Shown here: one piece after another, positions 1 to 11,241 of the stretch
How positions within the stretch are numbered: position 1 is the stretch's first letter
Layout of the letters: each line of letters opens with the position of its first letter
Source of the DNA: Okapia johnstoni
Taxonomy: Eukaryota > Chordata > Mammalia > Artiodactyla > Giraffidae
Direction: 5' to 3'
Length of the DNA stretch: 64,000 nt
Assembly: GCA_024291935.2 (NCBI GenBank)
Contig: CM044306.1
Span: 2,676,501-2,740,500, forward strand
The notes under the pieces: model-generated
Seen by the model: only the letters and a program-made list of their open reading frames with translations
Databases searched by the model: none
Told to the model about the DNA's origin: nothing
Position numbers and translations under genes: made by a program

Positions 1-260
1 CCAGTATTCTTGCCTGGAAAATCCCATGGATGGAGGAGCCTGGTGGGCTACAGTCCATGGGGTCGCTAAGAGTCAGACACGACTGAGCAATTTCACTTTC
101 ACTTTTCCCTTTCATGCACTGGAGAAGGAAATGGCAACCCACTCCAGTGTTCTTGCCTGGAGAATCCCAGGAACGGCAGAGCCTGGTGGGCTGCCATCTG
201 TGGGGTCGCACAGAGTTGGACACGACTGAAGTGACTTAGCAGCAGCAGCAGCAGCAGCAA
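1..260 (+). mobile_element. Bov-A2 SINE, cut by window edge
   Basis: Two BovA units are joined by the typical linker near 95-115 (ttcactttcactttt). The second unit starts at ctggagaaggaaatggcaac and ends in (AGC)n. The 5' end lies outside the window. Open frames here are SINE translations, not genes. Confidence 0.95.
238..259 (+). repeat. (AGC)n tail microsatellite
   Basis: About seven uninterrupted AGC units form the 3' tail of the preceding Bov-A2. This tail is often length-polymorphic in ruminants. Confidence 0.9.
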
Positions 261-264
261 CTGA

Positions 265-395
265 TGAGATAGGTACTGTTACCACTCCCACTCACCCAAT
301 GAGAAAGCATAGAGGCACAGAGTTTAAGATGCTCAAGGTCACACATGGACCAGGATTTGAACCTCAGTGGTCCAATTCCTCAGTCGATGACCTTG
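265..395 (-). mobile_element. MIR-type ancient SINE
   Basis: The antisense MIR core is recognisable: aggcacagagtttaag, then aaggtcacacatgg, then gatttgaacctcag. Divergence is high, as expected for a mammal-wide element. An L2 3' end is a less likely alternative. Confidence 0.65.
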
Positions 396-1310
396 CCAAC
401 TCCAGCACTACATTGTGTCCTTCTGATGAAGGCCAGTCTTCAGGGCATGTATGAAAGCAGAATTTCAGGTGTATGGAATCGTTTCAAAGCCATCAGTAGG
501 GGATCAGTCTCCTTGTTGTTCATGAACCCATGCAGCCATAGAATGTAGCCACTGGGTTTCCTTTGATCTGCAGTGCTTGCTCAGAGTCACACAGGATCTC
601 TCTATTCAGGTAAAGCGACTGCCAGAACAGTGTGTTCTCGAGTGAACCTGGCGTCTCCCCGAGTGGAGGAGTTGGCCAGGTCTCATATGATTTATGAAGC
701 CACATGCTAAATGGAACTCCAGTTGCTCGGAGACTAGCTGTTTCTACATCTTACGGTTGCCCAGGATATTTCCTAGGGGTGGAGCTCAGGAGTTGAAAGT
801 CCACGGCTGGGGCATGACTTTTTCCTTCCTGGAAAAGTGGGCTTTGAGATGGTTCAACATGATCCAGAAAGTGTAGGCTGTACGTAAACCTGCATCTTTT
901 GGGGTATGTTCTTTTCCCTGATGGCACTTCTTCATGGTCAGTTACCTTTGGTGAGTATACGTTGACTAAAGGTTAATAGGTTTGGACTGTAGCTAATAAT
1001 ACATTTGAGTCTTTAGGCTACTATTCCTTTGATGAATGCTTTGCTAACTGAGATGAGGAATCATTACTTTACAAACATAGACTAATCCTACACCTCATGT
1101 TTTAGTTCTGTGTTTTCCTTCTGATCAGAAACGTAATTATTTCAAAAGTGGATCATATTCGCTATGTACTTACTAGTCAAACATTACAGAAAACAGAGCA
1201 GATTTAAAGGCCTCTCTACACAGCTTCTCAAAGGCAACTGTAACAGCGGTTTGACATACTCCTCCCATTTTAATGCATGCGATATATTTAGACACATATA
1301 TTGATCATAT
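396..1310. other. Unassigned non-coding stretch
   Basis: No recognisable transposon, exon or RNA gene. It is AT-rich after 900. Open frames are short, with no family resemblance. Confidence 0.5.
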
Positions 1311-1508
1311 TGCTTCCTGGGAAGTAAAGAATCCTCCTGCCAATGCAGGAGATGCCAACTGGATCCCTGGGTCAGGAAGATCCCCTGGAGGAGGAAATGG
1401 CTACCCACTCCAGTATTCTTGCCTAGAGAACGCCATGGACAGAGGAGCCTGGTGGGCTACAGTCCACGGGGTCACAAAGAGTCAAACAAGACTGGGAAAC
1501 TGAGCCTG
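1311..1508 (+). mobile_element. Bov-tA SINE
   Basis: A tRNA-derived head (gtaaagaatcctcctgcc) is followed by the BovA body (actccagtattcttgcc). The 5' end has lost part of the consensus start. Flanking copies of cacatat...tcatat at 1293-1310 and 1509-1524 look like an imperfect TSD. Confidence 0.9.
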
Positions 1509-1862
1509 CACATATTTATCATATTATTATTGATAACAATTTTAAATGAGATTATATTGTATATACTTTTTAAACTGTGCTTTTTAACTAAGCAATAATT
1601 ATTGAGTGCAAAAACACTCAATAAGTACTCCATCACATAATTTCTCTTGCATAAGGGATCCAATAGTTAAATATTGCCAATTTCATACCTCCAAAATGTT
1701 CTGTACTATAATAAATTGAACAACATTTGACATGGAAAAAAATTGTCACCTTAAGAAAAAAAGGTTTCTCTTAACTTCCTCTACCTTAATTTTGCAATGT
1801 TATTGATCACTGAATTGAACCAATAAATTACACAAGAACTTGCTATTCACCTTTAATTTAAA

Positions 1863-1990
1863 AGTGAAAGTGAAGTTGCTCAGTCATGTCCTCCGACTCT
1901 TTGTGACCCATGCACTGTAGCCTACCAGGATCCTCTGTCCGTGGGATTTTCCAGGCAGGAGTCCTGGGGTGGGTGCCTTTTCCTTCTCCA
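1863..1990 (-). mobile_element. Bov-A monomer SINE
   Basis: Antisense BovA sequence running from gtgaaagtgaagttgctcag to ccttttccttctcca. A perfect 11-bp TSD (tttaatttaaa) at 1852-1862 and 1991-2001 fixes both borders. Confidence 0.92.
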
Positions 1991-2401
1991 TTTAATTTAA
2001 ACACATGCACAAAGAAAGCGTGACCTCCCCTCAAATCAAAAAACAGAAAAGAAAATCTTATGCAGAAGCTCCTATTAAACTTTCAAGGCAAATAAGTTTG
2101 ATAATTTAAATTAAACATACACACACACAAATAGATGGATAAAAACGCTTCTAAGAATAGAATAACAATGACCAGGGTTTACAGTGAATTCCTCTTTTAT
2201 TAGATCTTTGCCCTCTTCCCTAATTATTTTTTAAACACTTTAGAACATCTGGAAATTTCCACACAGGGTAACTTTCCTGTAAAGAGATGTCGAAAAAATG
2301 TAGCACCATCAGGAGATAGTGATCAGCATGGGGAAGAGATCACACCAGTTAAAAAGTATTTGAAGAATATGGGCTTATAGCCAGGGCAACAGAAAATAGA
2401 A

Positions 2402-2545
2402 CAGGTCTCTGTCTCCCTCTCCTCCTCTGCTCTCTCCCTCCCTCTTTATGAACCTTTGGAGGTTGGTTAAAAAATAGCTTTCCCTCTCTCTTTCCTCCTT
2501 TCTGCCTTTCTTTTTTTCTCTTTTTCTGTCTGTCACGAGGGCAAC
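2402..2545. repeat. CT-rich polypyrimidine tract
   Basis: Low-complexity C/T sequence in two blocks (2402-2447 and 2480-2545), separated by a short mixed segment. Confidence 0.8.
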
Positions 2546-2664
2546 ATTAGAATTAATGAGAAGACAACTCATGGAACCAGATCGCAATATAAGGAGAGTT
2601 ACTTGTGGTCAGTGATGAATAAGGATGATGATGTTGGTGTTATAAACAATAGAAAAAATAATAA

Positions 2665-2835
2665 TTAAGCTGTATTGATAATTGTTAAGTACATTTCTTG
2701 CATTATCACAATGAATCTTTGCAATAGCCTCATGAGCTATTTTTGTTATCCCCACTTTACAGATAGGAAAATCATGACATTAAAGCTTTTTGGATGTGTC
2801 ATGTGATCAGCCTGAATGAGGAGCTAAGCTACATC
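2665..2835 (-). mobile_element. MIR-type ancient SINE
   Basis: Antisense MIR signature: cctcatgagctatttttgtt, then atccccactttacagatagg. The downstream half is eroded. Confidence 0.65.
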
Positions 2836-3214
2836 ACAGAGGCATTCCTCAGAGACTAAACTCATAAGCATTTTGCTTTGTGAACGGTAGTGAATCATCT
2901 ATTACTGAATTGGCAGTTGAATCATCTGTATAAATATTTAGCAATCTCTCCAGCAAATACTCAAAGCCGTTGTGATAAGGAGAGTGCAGTGGGATTCAAA
3001 CAGCTGATGACTCGTTGGATTAGGTCTCATTGGTTTCCTATTTTATGAACAATCAAACACAAAGGTCACGGTTTCTGAGTTGGCAACTTTAGAAACCTTC
3101 TTCAAACGTTTTTGTAATTAGGATGGCTCCTCCCTACGCACACATACACACATCATTTCAGACCTACTTCCCACTCCTGGTGCATGGAGCACAGCTTAAC
3201 AATCAATAGACTTT

Positions 3215-3397
3215 TTTTGTTTGCTTTAGAAACACAACATCTGTTTTGTTTATTAATTTATTTATTTTGGTCACACCATGAGGCATGTAGGCATCTTAGT
3301 TCCCCGACCAGGGACTGAACCAGTGCCCCCATCCCGGCCCCCCCACCCCTGCACTGGGAGCTCGAAGTTTTAGCCCCTGAACCACCAGGGAGGTCCG
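3215..3397 (-). mobile_element. CHR-type tRNA SINE (short form)
   Basis: Antisense cetartiodactyl CHR: T-rich tail, ttttggtcacaccatgaggc, ccccgaccagggactgaacc, and the head end gaaccaccagggaggtcc. A C-rich insertion sits near 3330-3350. Near-identical 14-bp TSDs, aatcaatagacttt (3201-3214) and aatcagcagacttt (3400-3413), flank it. Confidence 0.9.
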
Positions 3398-3865
3398 ATA
3401 ATCAGCAGACTTTGGAAGATGCCCTCCTTGGAGCAGATCTGATACAGGAAACCTTGGCTCATCTTCAGAGCTGTCTTTTTAAAAGTCTTTCTCGTCACAG
3501 TGACGATGAAGAGCCTCTGTGCCTCTTTGATGCTCCTCCATTCTGTTCACTTGAAAGAAGGACTTCTGAGGATCAGAGCCAGACAGCCGCTGTGGGGACC
3601 CAGCCTCTGCTTTAAACAGCCTCAGGACCGGGTGGATGGGGCTCTCAGGAGCGTGTGTTAGCAACATGAGTCATTAAGTGGCAACATTTCATCACTGAGA
3701 CAATGGACATAATATGTTACATAATGTCAGGCTTTCTAAGCGTGTAGTAACTTCTCAGTGTGTATAATAGACTTCTCTCCAAAAACATATATTGGAATAC
3801 TCTGCATTTTCTTTGTGTTCTAGAGTGTGTATGGATTTGACGCTGTGTGTATGTGTGTATTAAAT

Positions 3866-4063
3866 CAGGGGTCCCCAGCCTACTGAATGTGATGCCTGAT
3901 GATCTGAGGTGGAGCTGATGTAATAATAACAGAAGTAAAGTGCACAGAAAATGCAACGCGCTTGAATCATCCCCAAACCATCCCTCTCATCCCTACCCTG
4001 ATCCATGGAAAAACTGTCTTCCACGAAACTGGTCCCTGATGCCAAAAATGTTGGGGATTGCTG
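3866..4063. mobile_element. hAT-Charlie non-autonomous DNA transposon
   Basis: Opposed terminal repeats are visible: caggggtccccagcc at the left and ttggggattgctg at the right. Inner motifs such as gcttgaatcatccccaaacc and cttccacgaaactggtccct match the MER1-type group from memory. The middle is deleted relative to full-length copies. Confidence 0.82.
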
Positions 4064-4970
4064 TTAAATGATATATTTCCTATATTTCCCTTTCTTAAAC
4101 TGGAGCCTAAAATGTCTGAGTGGGACTCATTGCTTAAATGAAGTTCTACCTGAATAGGCTCTCAAAACCTGCAGAAATATGACAAGAATAATTAGAAATA
4201 ATCATGACAAGTTTTTTTAAAGCAATTTAACTACTGAATCTCAGACAACTGCTAAATTAGGATTCTGAAAACCCCATCAGTCTGCCAGAACTAGTTTACA
4301 TCAGCATCTCTTCTACAACATAAACCTGTGTGTGTTCGTTGTATATGGATTCCTTTTCAAGCTCCCCTGCCTTTCCCAAGGAGGCAACTGTTAAAAGAAC
4401 CACAACAAGAAGCCCCTTTGAAAGGACGGTGCGTTTGATTAGTTTTACGGGTGGCACGTTTTTATTTCAGTACGATGATTTGTTTCCCAGTGGAGTTCAC
4501 TAGCGTTAAAGTCAGCTCTGAGTCCTGGGTTTTAGATAAGTTGACAGCGAGGCGGTTCTGATAGCATGTGGTTACCCTGGCGCTTCCCTAGCAGCCCCTG
4601 GGGCCATTTTCCATGCCCTTCAATTAAAGGAGTTTCCATCGTGACTAACATTTTGCGCTCTGAAGAGCTTTCATCATATGGTGCAGTGAGGCATTACTGT
4701 AAAACAGAATGCCTGTAAGAAAGCTCTTTCGTTTCCTCCCATTGTGAGATGTTCCTTTTAAGTGTACATCACCCAGACACTGGCCACTTTCTTCCTTGAC
4801 TCCTGACAGTGTCTGTGTTTCTCCTGAGAGGTCAGCCTTTAACGTTCAGCTGAGAAAGGCAACAGGAGGCTTCGTGGATATCTAAGAGTCCAGTTGAGTG
4901 AAAAATAAAGAGCTTTGGCCCGGACTCTGCATTCGCTCCCCGTCTCTCTGCACGCCTCGCTTTCCAGGCT
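4064..4970. other. Unassigned non-coding stretch
   Basis: Nothing recognised. No coding signal and no tandem repeat. Confidence 0.5.
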
Positions 4971-5175
4971 GACTCCAATGGTTTCTCACTCAGTTGTGTC
5001 CGACTCTTTGCGATCCTGTGGACTGTTGCCCGCCGGGCTCCTCTGTCCGTGGGAGTTTTCAGGCAAGGGCCCTGCAGTGGGTTGCCGTTTCCTCCTCCAG
5101 GGGCTGGGACCTGCATTTCCCGTGTGCCTGGCACTGCAGGTGGATTCTCTACCTGTTGGGCCATTGGGGAGGCTC
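4971..5175 (-). mobile_element. Bov-tA SINE
   Basis: Antisense Bov-tA from cactcagttgtgtccgactc to the tRNA-like head ending ccattggggaggctc. The 9-bp repeat ttccaggct at 4962-4970 and 5176-5184 is the TSD. Confidence 0.9.
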
Positions 5176-5906
5176 TTCCAGGCTAAAGAAGACACTTAAA
5201 ATACAACATTATTTCAAGAACTGCAAAAGGGTGAAATAGCTTAGTCAGCTCCCCAAAATTTCCTGTTGACTTGACAAAACATAAATTAATTTACTAATTA
5301 TGGTGACTAATGAGATATCTATAAATATTTACCTGTGTGATGTTCAGATTTGTTTTAGAGAATATATTAAAATCTCTATATAGATTCTGATCTATCTATG
5401 GATTAAAATCTATATAGAGAGGCTACATTGAAATCTATAAATCAATGAAGAACAATAGGTGGGTTCCCAAAACATATAAAGGACTGATTTTTTTTTTAAT
5501 CTTACTTAAACTGAGATCCATTTCTCAGGTTGATAAGAAATGTTGAGGTTTGACATGGTGAGTTAGATCAAAATATTCCTTTGGGTAAAGATGGCTCTCT
5601 CTCTTATTTTGGAAGATATTTACTTGGAAGGTATATACTTATAGGTATATAGCCTGAGAGACACGAGAAATAACCTGAAAAGAACTTACACTGTGATAAG
5701 TACCTTTGTTCTGAATTGCAGAGACTTAAAGTTTTGATCCAGAAGAGAAGACTGCATAATTCACTCAGATTCAAGATTTTGCTTTAAAGTCAATGCCATC
5801 GCCAACTGGTTACCTCTCCAACCTTTTTATTGCAAACTTTCTTTGAAATTGCACAACTTCTCCATTTCTTAAGCAAGCAGCATTGACCTCCAATCCTGTG
5901 TAATGA

Positions 5907-6140
5907 GCTCCAGTACTTTGGTCACCTGATGCAAAGAGCCGACTCACTGGAAAAGAGCCCGATGCTGGGAAAGACTGAGGGCAAGAGGAGGGACGATGGT
6001 TGGATGGCATCTTCGACTCGATGGAAATGAGTTTGAGCCAAGTCCGGAGAGAGTGAGGGACAGGGAAGCCTGGCGTGCTGCAGTCCACGGGGTCACAAAG
6101 AGTCGGACACGACTGAGCGACTGAGCAACAGCAACAGCAA
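5907..6140 (+). mobile_element. BovB LINE 3' end, 5'-truncated
   Basis: Starts at ctccagtactttggtcacc and runs through the last part of the BovB reading frame to gactgagcgactgagcaaca. The terminal segment is the same tail that Bov-A SINEs share. No intact frame. Confidence 0.92.
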
Positions 6141-7054
6141 CATGACCAGCAGTTATTCTCAAAGGAGGATTTCTTTAGCAAAGCGATTTTACCCAATGCT
6201 AAAGAAGCCCATTCAATCACAAATATATAAGAAAGGAAATGGCATTTCCTCTTGCTGGTCTCCCTTTCAAGTTCAAAAAGGGATGAAACAAATTTCTGTA
6301 TGAAAAGCCCTTTGTGTTTCATCAGCAAATAGATGTAGCCTGCAATGACACGTTGGACACAGAGATTACTTCGATCCTGGAGAATCCTAAGCCTTTTCAA
6401 ACGGCAACTGCTCTAAACAAGCACTTGAGTCACAGGGAAATTTCTCTATCTGCTCTACCTATTTTGTTAAGGTCACTTTTTGGCAATTAGCTGTGTTCTT
6501 CGGATGCACTAACCCTTGAATAACACGTGCTCACTTACTTTTTCAATAGTTTTGAACAGCATGTCCTTACTTCAGAACAGCACAGTATATGTCTTTTTTT
6601 AAAATAAAATGTCTTCTTCACACCAGTATCATCCCTTTGTTGTTCTGTGTAATACTCCATTACCGTGAATCACAAGATATTGATTATATTAATATCATAT
6701 GTGAACAAATTGTTCCACAGCCATATCTGGATGCAAATAATTGTAGTCTACCTCAGCACAGCACATCTCACTCACTTTTTTGTTTGTGACGTAAGTTTAA
6801 AAAATTGGTTTAAGCAAAAAGAGCTACGAATCTAAACCCCCTTTATCTCCCAAAACCCTACCCAGGAAAAAGAAATACATTTATAAAAAGACAGATTTTG
6901 CAGATAGTTTTTTCATCTTCTTTCCTTCCTGTCTTTCTGATGAATAGTTGAGTAAAAGATTCTTTATATGACAATAAATATCCAGACTGGAAATTTCACT
7001 TTGTCTTTTCTTTGTCTTTATCTTTTCCTGTGCATTATGTTATGAAATAGATGT
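6141..7054. other. Unassigned, AT-rich
   Basis: No recognised element. 6590-6740 faintly resembles old antisense L1 3' UTR, but not enough to call. Confidence 0.45.
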
Positions 7055-7220
7055 GCTTCCCTGATGGCTCAGATGGTAAAGAATCTCCCTGCGATGCAGG
7101 AGACCCAGGTTCAATCCCTGGGTTGGGAAGGTCCCCTGGAGAAGAGAATGGATACTCACTCCAGTATTCTTGCCTTTAGAATCCCATGGACAGAAGGGCC
7201 TGACAGGCGACCGTTCTTGG
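7055..7220 (+). mobile_element. Bov-tA SINE, 3'-truncated
   Basis: The tRNA-derived head includes a B-box-like ggttcaatccctgg. The BovA body stops before the usual gtcggacacgactgag tail. Confidence 0.9.
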
Positions 7221-7720
7221 GATAGATAGACATGGTGATGCAGTAAAACAAGGCACATTCTTTGCACCAGATTTTGTCCTTTTTTAGATGCAGCACTTTC
7301 AGAAAGAGACAGTAAAGGAGTCAGATCTGTCACAGGTGTCGTTGGGGCCTTCATCTCTGCTGCCATGGTGTAGCTCTCGCTGATATATTCACTCTATTTG
7401 GTTTAACACAAAGCCTGGAAAATTCTTAGCACAGAACCTAGAACTGGGTAAATAGTCATTACAATGAACATTTTCTAGAAAAAAAATTTCTATTTTTGAG
7501 AGGGGGAGATAGTTGTCCTTATGGACTATATATTTTAGAATACCTGTTTTCCACTGGAAAACATGCTTACTTCCTTAAAAGAATTTTTCTTAAACAGCCA
7601 TTGTTGAGGATGTTACATATCTCAGGATACTATTCTAAAAATCTTTTGATCACATTTGTGAGAGTAAGGTTGTCAAGGACCCCAAAGTATTTATCCTAAC
7701 AGTTTTATGTATGAATAGAT

Positions 7721-7932
7721 CAAGGGTCTGTAAACCATGTTCTTCCAGCCAAAAACCTGTATTTGTAAATAATCTTTTATGGAACACATAGCCATACTTA
7801 TTTTTTTCATATCATCTATGACTGCCTTTGAGCTACTATTACAGAATTGAATATATGTGACAGAGACCCAATGAGGGCCCCAAAACCTAAGATACTGACT
7901 TACCTGGCCCTTAAAGAAAAATGCTTGCTGAC
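7721..7932 (-). mobile_element. hAT-Charlie non-autonomous DNA transposon
   Basis: The left terminus caagggtctgtaaacc is followed by cctgtatttgtaaataatct, acatagccatac and, at the right, ctggcccttaaagaaaaa. This is the antisense arrangement of a common mammalian hAT-Charlie MITE. The same family is seen in sense at 45,058. Confidence 0.78.
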
Positions 7933-8907
7933 ATTTGGTACAGATGATCAGCCTCTACTGACTCAGCTGAAAATGAAATGCATATTCAATTATTTAAAAG
8001 TTTCAGACACAGAAGGCAATCAAATACTTTCCCTCCAGAGCTGAAATTTAGTTTCATTGAGACAGAAAGAAAGAATTGGATGCATTCATCTACACTTTTT
8101 TTTTTAAACCCTGAAGTATTTCAATGATGCTCCTTAATAAAACTTTGAAGAATTTCTCAATTCATCTCTTGGATGGGACCGAATGTTGGCAGACCCTCTT
8201 TATCCAAACTCAGCTGTCTTTGGGGGTTGAGGGGGCAGGAACAGGGGACTCAAGATAAGAACTTCTTTTCATTTTGGCAAAGAAGACCAGGTTGTCCCAC
8301 TTCTGACAAATCATCCCATTTTTGACACATCAGCATGCATGCAAGTCACATTTCATTTCACGAGGCAAAAATGAGTCTGAGGTGTTTGTATTAATGCTAT
8401 TATTTCAGTTGCTAGAGAGTCACTCGCATCACTCTGTCCCTGAATTTCAGAACTAGATGAGGCAGGATATGCATGGCCTGTGATTTCATAAACAACCACA
8501 TTATCTGTTCCACCCAGGGCAAGCAAAGCCTTGGGACTGTTTCCCAAGTGCTGGTATTGATTCCGCTCTTTGTGCTGCAAAATGAACGCTCGCTGTTCGA
8601 AGGGGCTGCACAAAAGCAGGGCTCACAACAGCAGTCCGGACAGTATGTGCACTGACAATCTGATACAGAGCGAGGATGAAGGGCCTGTGTTTTGAAAAAG
8701 TAATAGATGTGCAGGCAGGTGCACAGACTACTCCTTTCTCTTGCAAATTAAAATCTCTCTGGAGCTGGCCCGTTAAATCGTTCCCTGCCAGAACAAACAT
8801 GAAGACAAGATGTAGTGCTCAGGGGAAAAACCATCAATCAGTATTGTTGTAACACGTCTCTGGAATCCATCACTTCGTATCAGAAGGTGACATCAAGAAT
8901 GAATATC
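7933..8907. other. Unassigned non-coding stretch
   Basis: No recognised repeat. Overlapping antisense frames near 8353-8800 are short and resemble no family known to me. Confidence 0.45.
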
Positions 8908-9178
8908 GGGGACTTCCCTGGCGATCACAGTTCAGTTCAGTCGCTCAGTCGTGTACGACTCTTTGCGACCCCATGGACAGCAGCACGCCAGGCTTCCCTG
9001 TCCATCACCGACTCCCGTAGTTTACTCAAACTCATGATCACCCTGGAGATCCAGCGCTTTCCAATTCAGGGGGTACAGGTTCGACCCCTGGTCTGGGAAC
9101 TAAGATCCCACATGCCTCAGGGCAACTAAGCCCATGTGCCATAACTAAGACCCAATGCAGTCAAATAGATAAAGAATA
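8908..9178 (+). mobile_element. CHR-type SINE interrupted by BovB
   Basis: The head gggacttccctggcgatcac is separated from the body (caattcagggggtacagg, tctgggaactaagatcccac) by a BovB fragment. The tail ends in a degraded A-rich region after cagtcaaatagataaag. Confidence 0.88.
8929..9035 (-). mobile_element. Short BovB 3' end inside a CHR SINE
   Basis: Antisense BovB tail begins agttcagttcagtcgctcag and ends cgtagtttactcaaactcat. The hexamer gatcac flanks it at 8923-8928 and 9036-9041, consistent with a short TSD. Confidence 0.88.
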
Positions 9179-9224
9179 ATTATCATCACACCTGCAGATT
9201 TCAAGACTCTTACAGAAGAAAGGT

Positions 9225-9433
9225 GGGCTTCCCCCATGGCTCAGCAGTAAAGAATCCACCTGCAAGGCAGGAGACATGGGTTCGATCCCTGGGTCAGGAA
9301 GATCTCCTGGAGAAGGATATGGCAACTGACTCCAGTATTCTTGCCTGGGAAATCCCATGGACAGAGTAGTCTGATGGGCTACAGTCCATGGGGTCACAAA
9401 GAGTCGGACACGACTTAGCAAGTAAACAACAAC
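9225..9433 (+). mobile_element. Bov-tA SINE
   Basis: Complete head (gggcttcccccatggctcag), B box (ggttcgatccctggg) and BovA body, ending in an AAC-rich tail. Flanks aagaaaggt and aagaaagat suggest the TSD. Confidence 0.95.
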
Positions 9434-9636
9434 AAAAGAAAGATATGTTAAAGTCTAACCTCAAAGTTAAAGAGAACTTTGAAATGTTTATGAATACTGT
9501 TCAAAATCAGGGAAAACATCCCCTGAAATGTTTAAGACATTTTCAGCCACCTGTGATCTACACTAGCTCTTGTGAATTTTGGCACTATATTAGAGAAGGC
9601 TGTACTAACACAAAATACTTCCCTGGTTTTCAGGGA

Positions 9637-9655
9637 CGAAAAAAAAAAAAAAAAT
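9637..9655 (+). repeat. Poly(A) tract
   Basis: A nearly pure A run follows gggacg. No recognisable element precedes it, so it may be the tail of an unrecognised retroposed sequence or simple expansion. Confidence 0.7.
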
Positions 9656-10171
9656 AGCATTGTAAATTAGATTGAATTCCTACCGTCAATAGTTATTATC
9701 TATTGACACTGCATTGGAGACACAGGACTAGACAATGTTGCTGCCCTGTGACTGGAAGCATTCTCAAAGGCCAAACGATCCTTTCTCTTGTATTTTATTT
9801 AAGAGATACAGATGAGGACCATGAGTCTTCATGAGATCTCAGCATTTGACTGATCCCAGCCCCTCTTAGCTTCAGATTGGTCCAGCATCCCTCCAAATGC
9901 ACCGAAAACTCTTCCTGGACAAAGACAAATACGAACGAGCAGAAGGAGCTCTCCGAACATTTGTGGAATCCAGGGTAAGAGTTAAAACCAAGAGCCACAT
10001 AGCATATGTCTAACCATTTAAATCATACACCACGCTAGGAACAATTCACTAAAATGTTTTGTTTTCTACTGTCCTAACGAATACAGCTGCTTTGTGACTT
10101 AAAGAGTCAACTTTGGATTTAGCATTTTCAGCCCTTGGAGTTTCTCACTAGCGCTTTGGAACATTCATCTA

Positions 10172-10430
10172 CCTTTTCTTTTTTGGTCGCTATGGGTGGG
10201 CTTTCTCTAGTTGCAGGAGTGGGGACTACTTTCTAGTCGCAGGCGTGGGCTTCTCGCCGCCGTGCCTTCTCTTGCTTCAGCCCGAGGTTTCTCGGCGAGC
10301 GGGCTCAGTAGCCGGGGTGCACCGGCTTCATTTCCCCGGGGCACGCGGAACCTTGCCGGACCACAGCTGGAACCCGTGTCCCCGGCCCTGGCACGCAGTT
10401 TTTCACCCCTCGACCACCAGGGAAGGCCCC
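10172..10430 (-). mobile_element. Long CHR-type SINE (CHRL-like), CpG-rich
   Basis: Antisense long CHR form: tttggtcgctatgggtgggc, gctttctctagttgcagg, and head end cgaccaccagggaaggcccc. CpG is frequent (many cg between 10235 and 10400), which is unusual for an old methylated repeat. Confidence 0.85.
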
Positions 10431-10861
10431 TCAGTGGCATCCGAGGGTGAGAAAACCCCAGTGCCCGCGTACCCCCGCCTCCGTTTGCTCCCAATTCCGA
10501 CCTGAACCACAGAGGGACTTCCCGGCGGGTATGTAGGTCCCCACCTGTGGGGTGCAAGCCTTCCATGCTCCCCACACCTACTGCTCTGCCAAAAGCTACC
10601 TTTTTCCACTCCTGGGACCCAGGACTCACACCTGGGGAACAGCTCAGGAGCACTGGCCTGGAAGGATGCCTGGGCTGTTTGGGGCTGGAGATTCCAGGGT
10701 CCTGGAGCCTAGGAACAGGGTCGAGAAAGGAAGCACGGCCACTGAGAGGCTAACCTCTTCCTTAGTCCTCGCCCCGCAGAGAGAGGGGCGTCCAGCCCAG
10801 GGACTGAACCTCTCTTCCAGAGCAGGGCCCTTCAGCTAGGAATCTGTATTAACAGATGCAC
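10431..10861. other. Unassigned GC-rich stretch
   Basis: GC-rich sequence next to the long CHR SINE. Overlapping frames on both strands reflect lack of stops in GC-rich DNA. No domain is recognised. Confidence 0.45.
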
Positions 10862-10936
10862 TCTGCTGTACATAAAATAGATAGACCATAAAGAAGGACT
10901 GCATATCACAGGGAACTCTTCAGTATCTTGTGAAAA
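10862..10936 (+). mobile_element. L1 3' UTR, left part
   Basis: Sense artiodactyl L1 3' UTR: cataaaatagatagacc, then cacagggaactcttcagtat. It continues at 11116 after a Bov-tA insertion. Confidence 0.88.
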
Positions 10937-11115
10937 GTGTGAAAGTGTTAGCCGCTCAGTCATGTCTGACCCTTCGCATGGACTGTAGCCCACCAGATTC
11001 CCCTGCTCACGGGATTCTCCAGGCAAGAGTACCGGAGTGGGTTGCCCTGCCCTTCTCCAGGGGATCTTCCTGGCCCAGGGATCGAAACTGTGTCTCCTGC
11101 TTTACCGAATGAGCC
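10937..11115 (-). mobile_element. Bov-tA SINE within L1
   Basis: Antisense Bov-tA from gtgaaagtgttagccgctca to cgaatgagcc. The last bases of the tRNA head are missing. It splits the L1 3' UTR at a point continuous in the consensus. Confidence 0.92.
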
Positions 11116-11241
11116 TAAAATGACCTGTAATGTAAAAGAATCTGAAAAAGAATAAACATGTGTATGCGCATAATGAATATATGTACACCGGAAGCATTGT
11201 AAATCAGCTATACTTCAGTTTTCAAAATGGTAAATAAATGA
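11116..11241 (+). mobile_element. L1 3' UTR, right part
   Basis: Resumes at taaaatgacctgtaatg and reaches the L1 3' terminus (attgtaaatcagctatactt), then A/T-rich tail. Confidence 0.88.

Noticed and set aside
5810..6400. 196-codon antisense frame, the longest in the window
   Set aside because: Its middle is antisense BovB tail (5907-6140), and the ends are non-repeat DNA with no family resemblance. Chance openness.
7053..7220. tRNA-like head with B box (and similar heads in other Bov-tA and CHR copies)
   Set aside because: These are SINE promoters derived from tRNA. None folds into a complete cloverleaf with a 3' acceptor, so none is called a tRNA gene.
10207..10653. 148-codon antisense GC-rich frame
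   Set aside because: It overlaps the long CHR SINE, and several other frames on both strands are open over the same bases, as expected in stop-poor GC-rich DNA.
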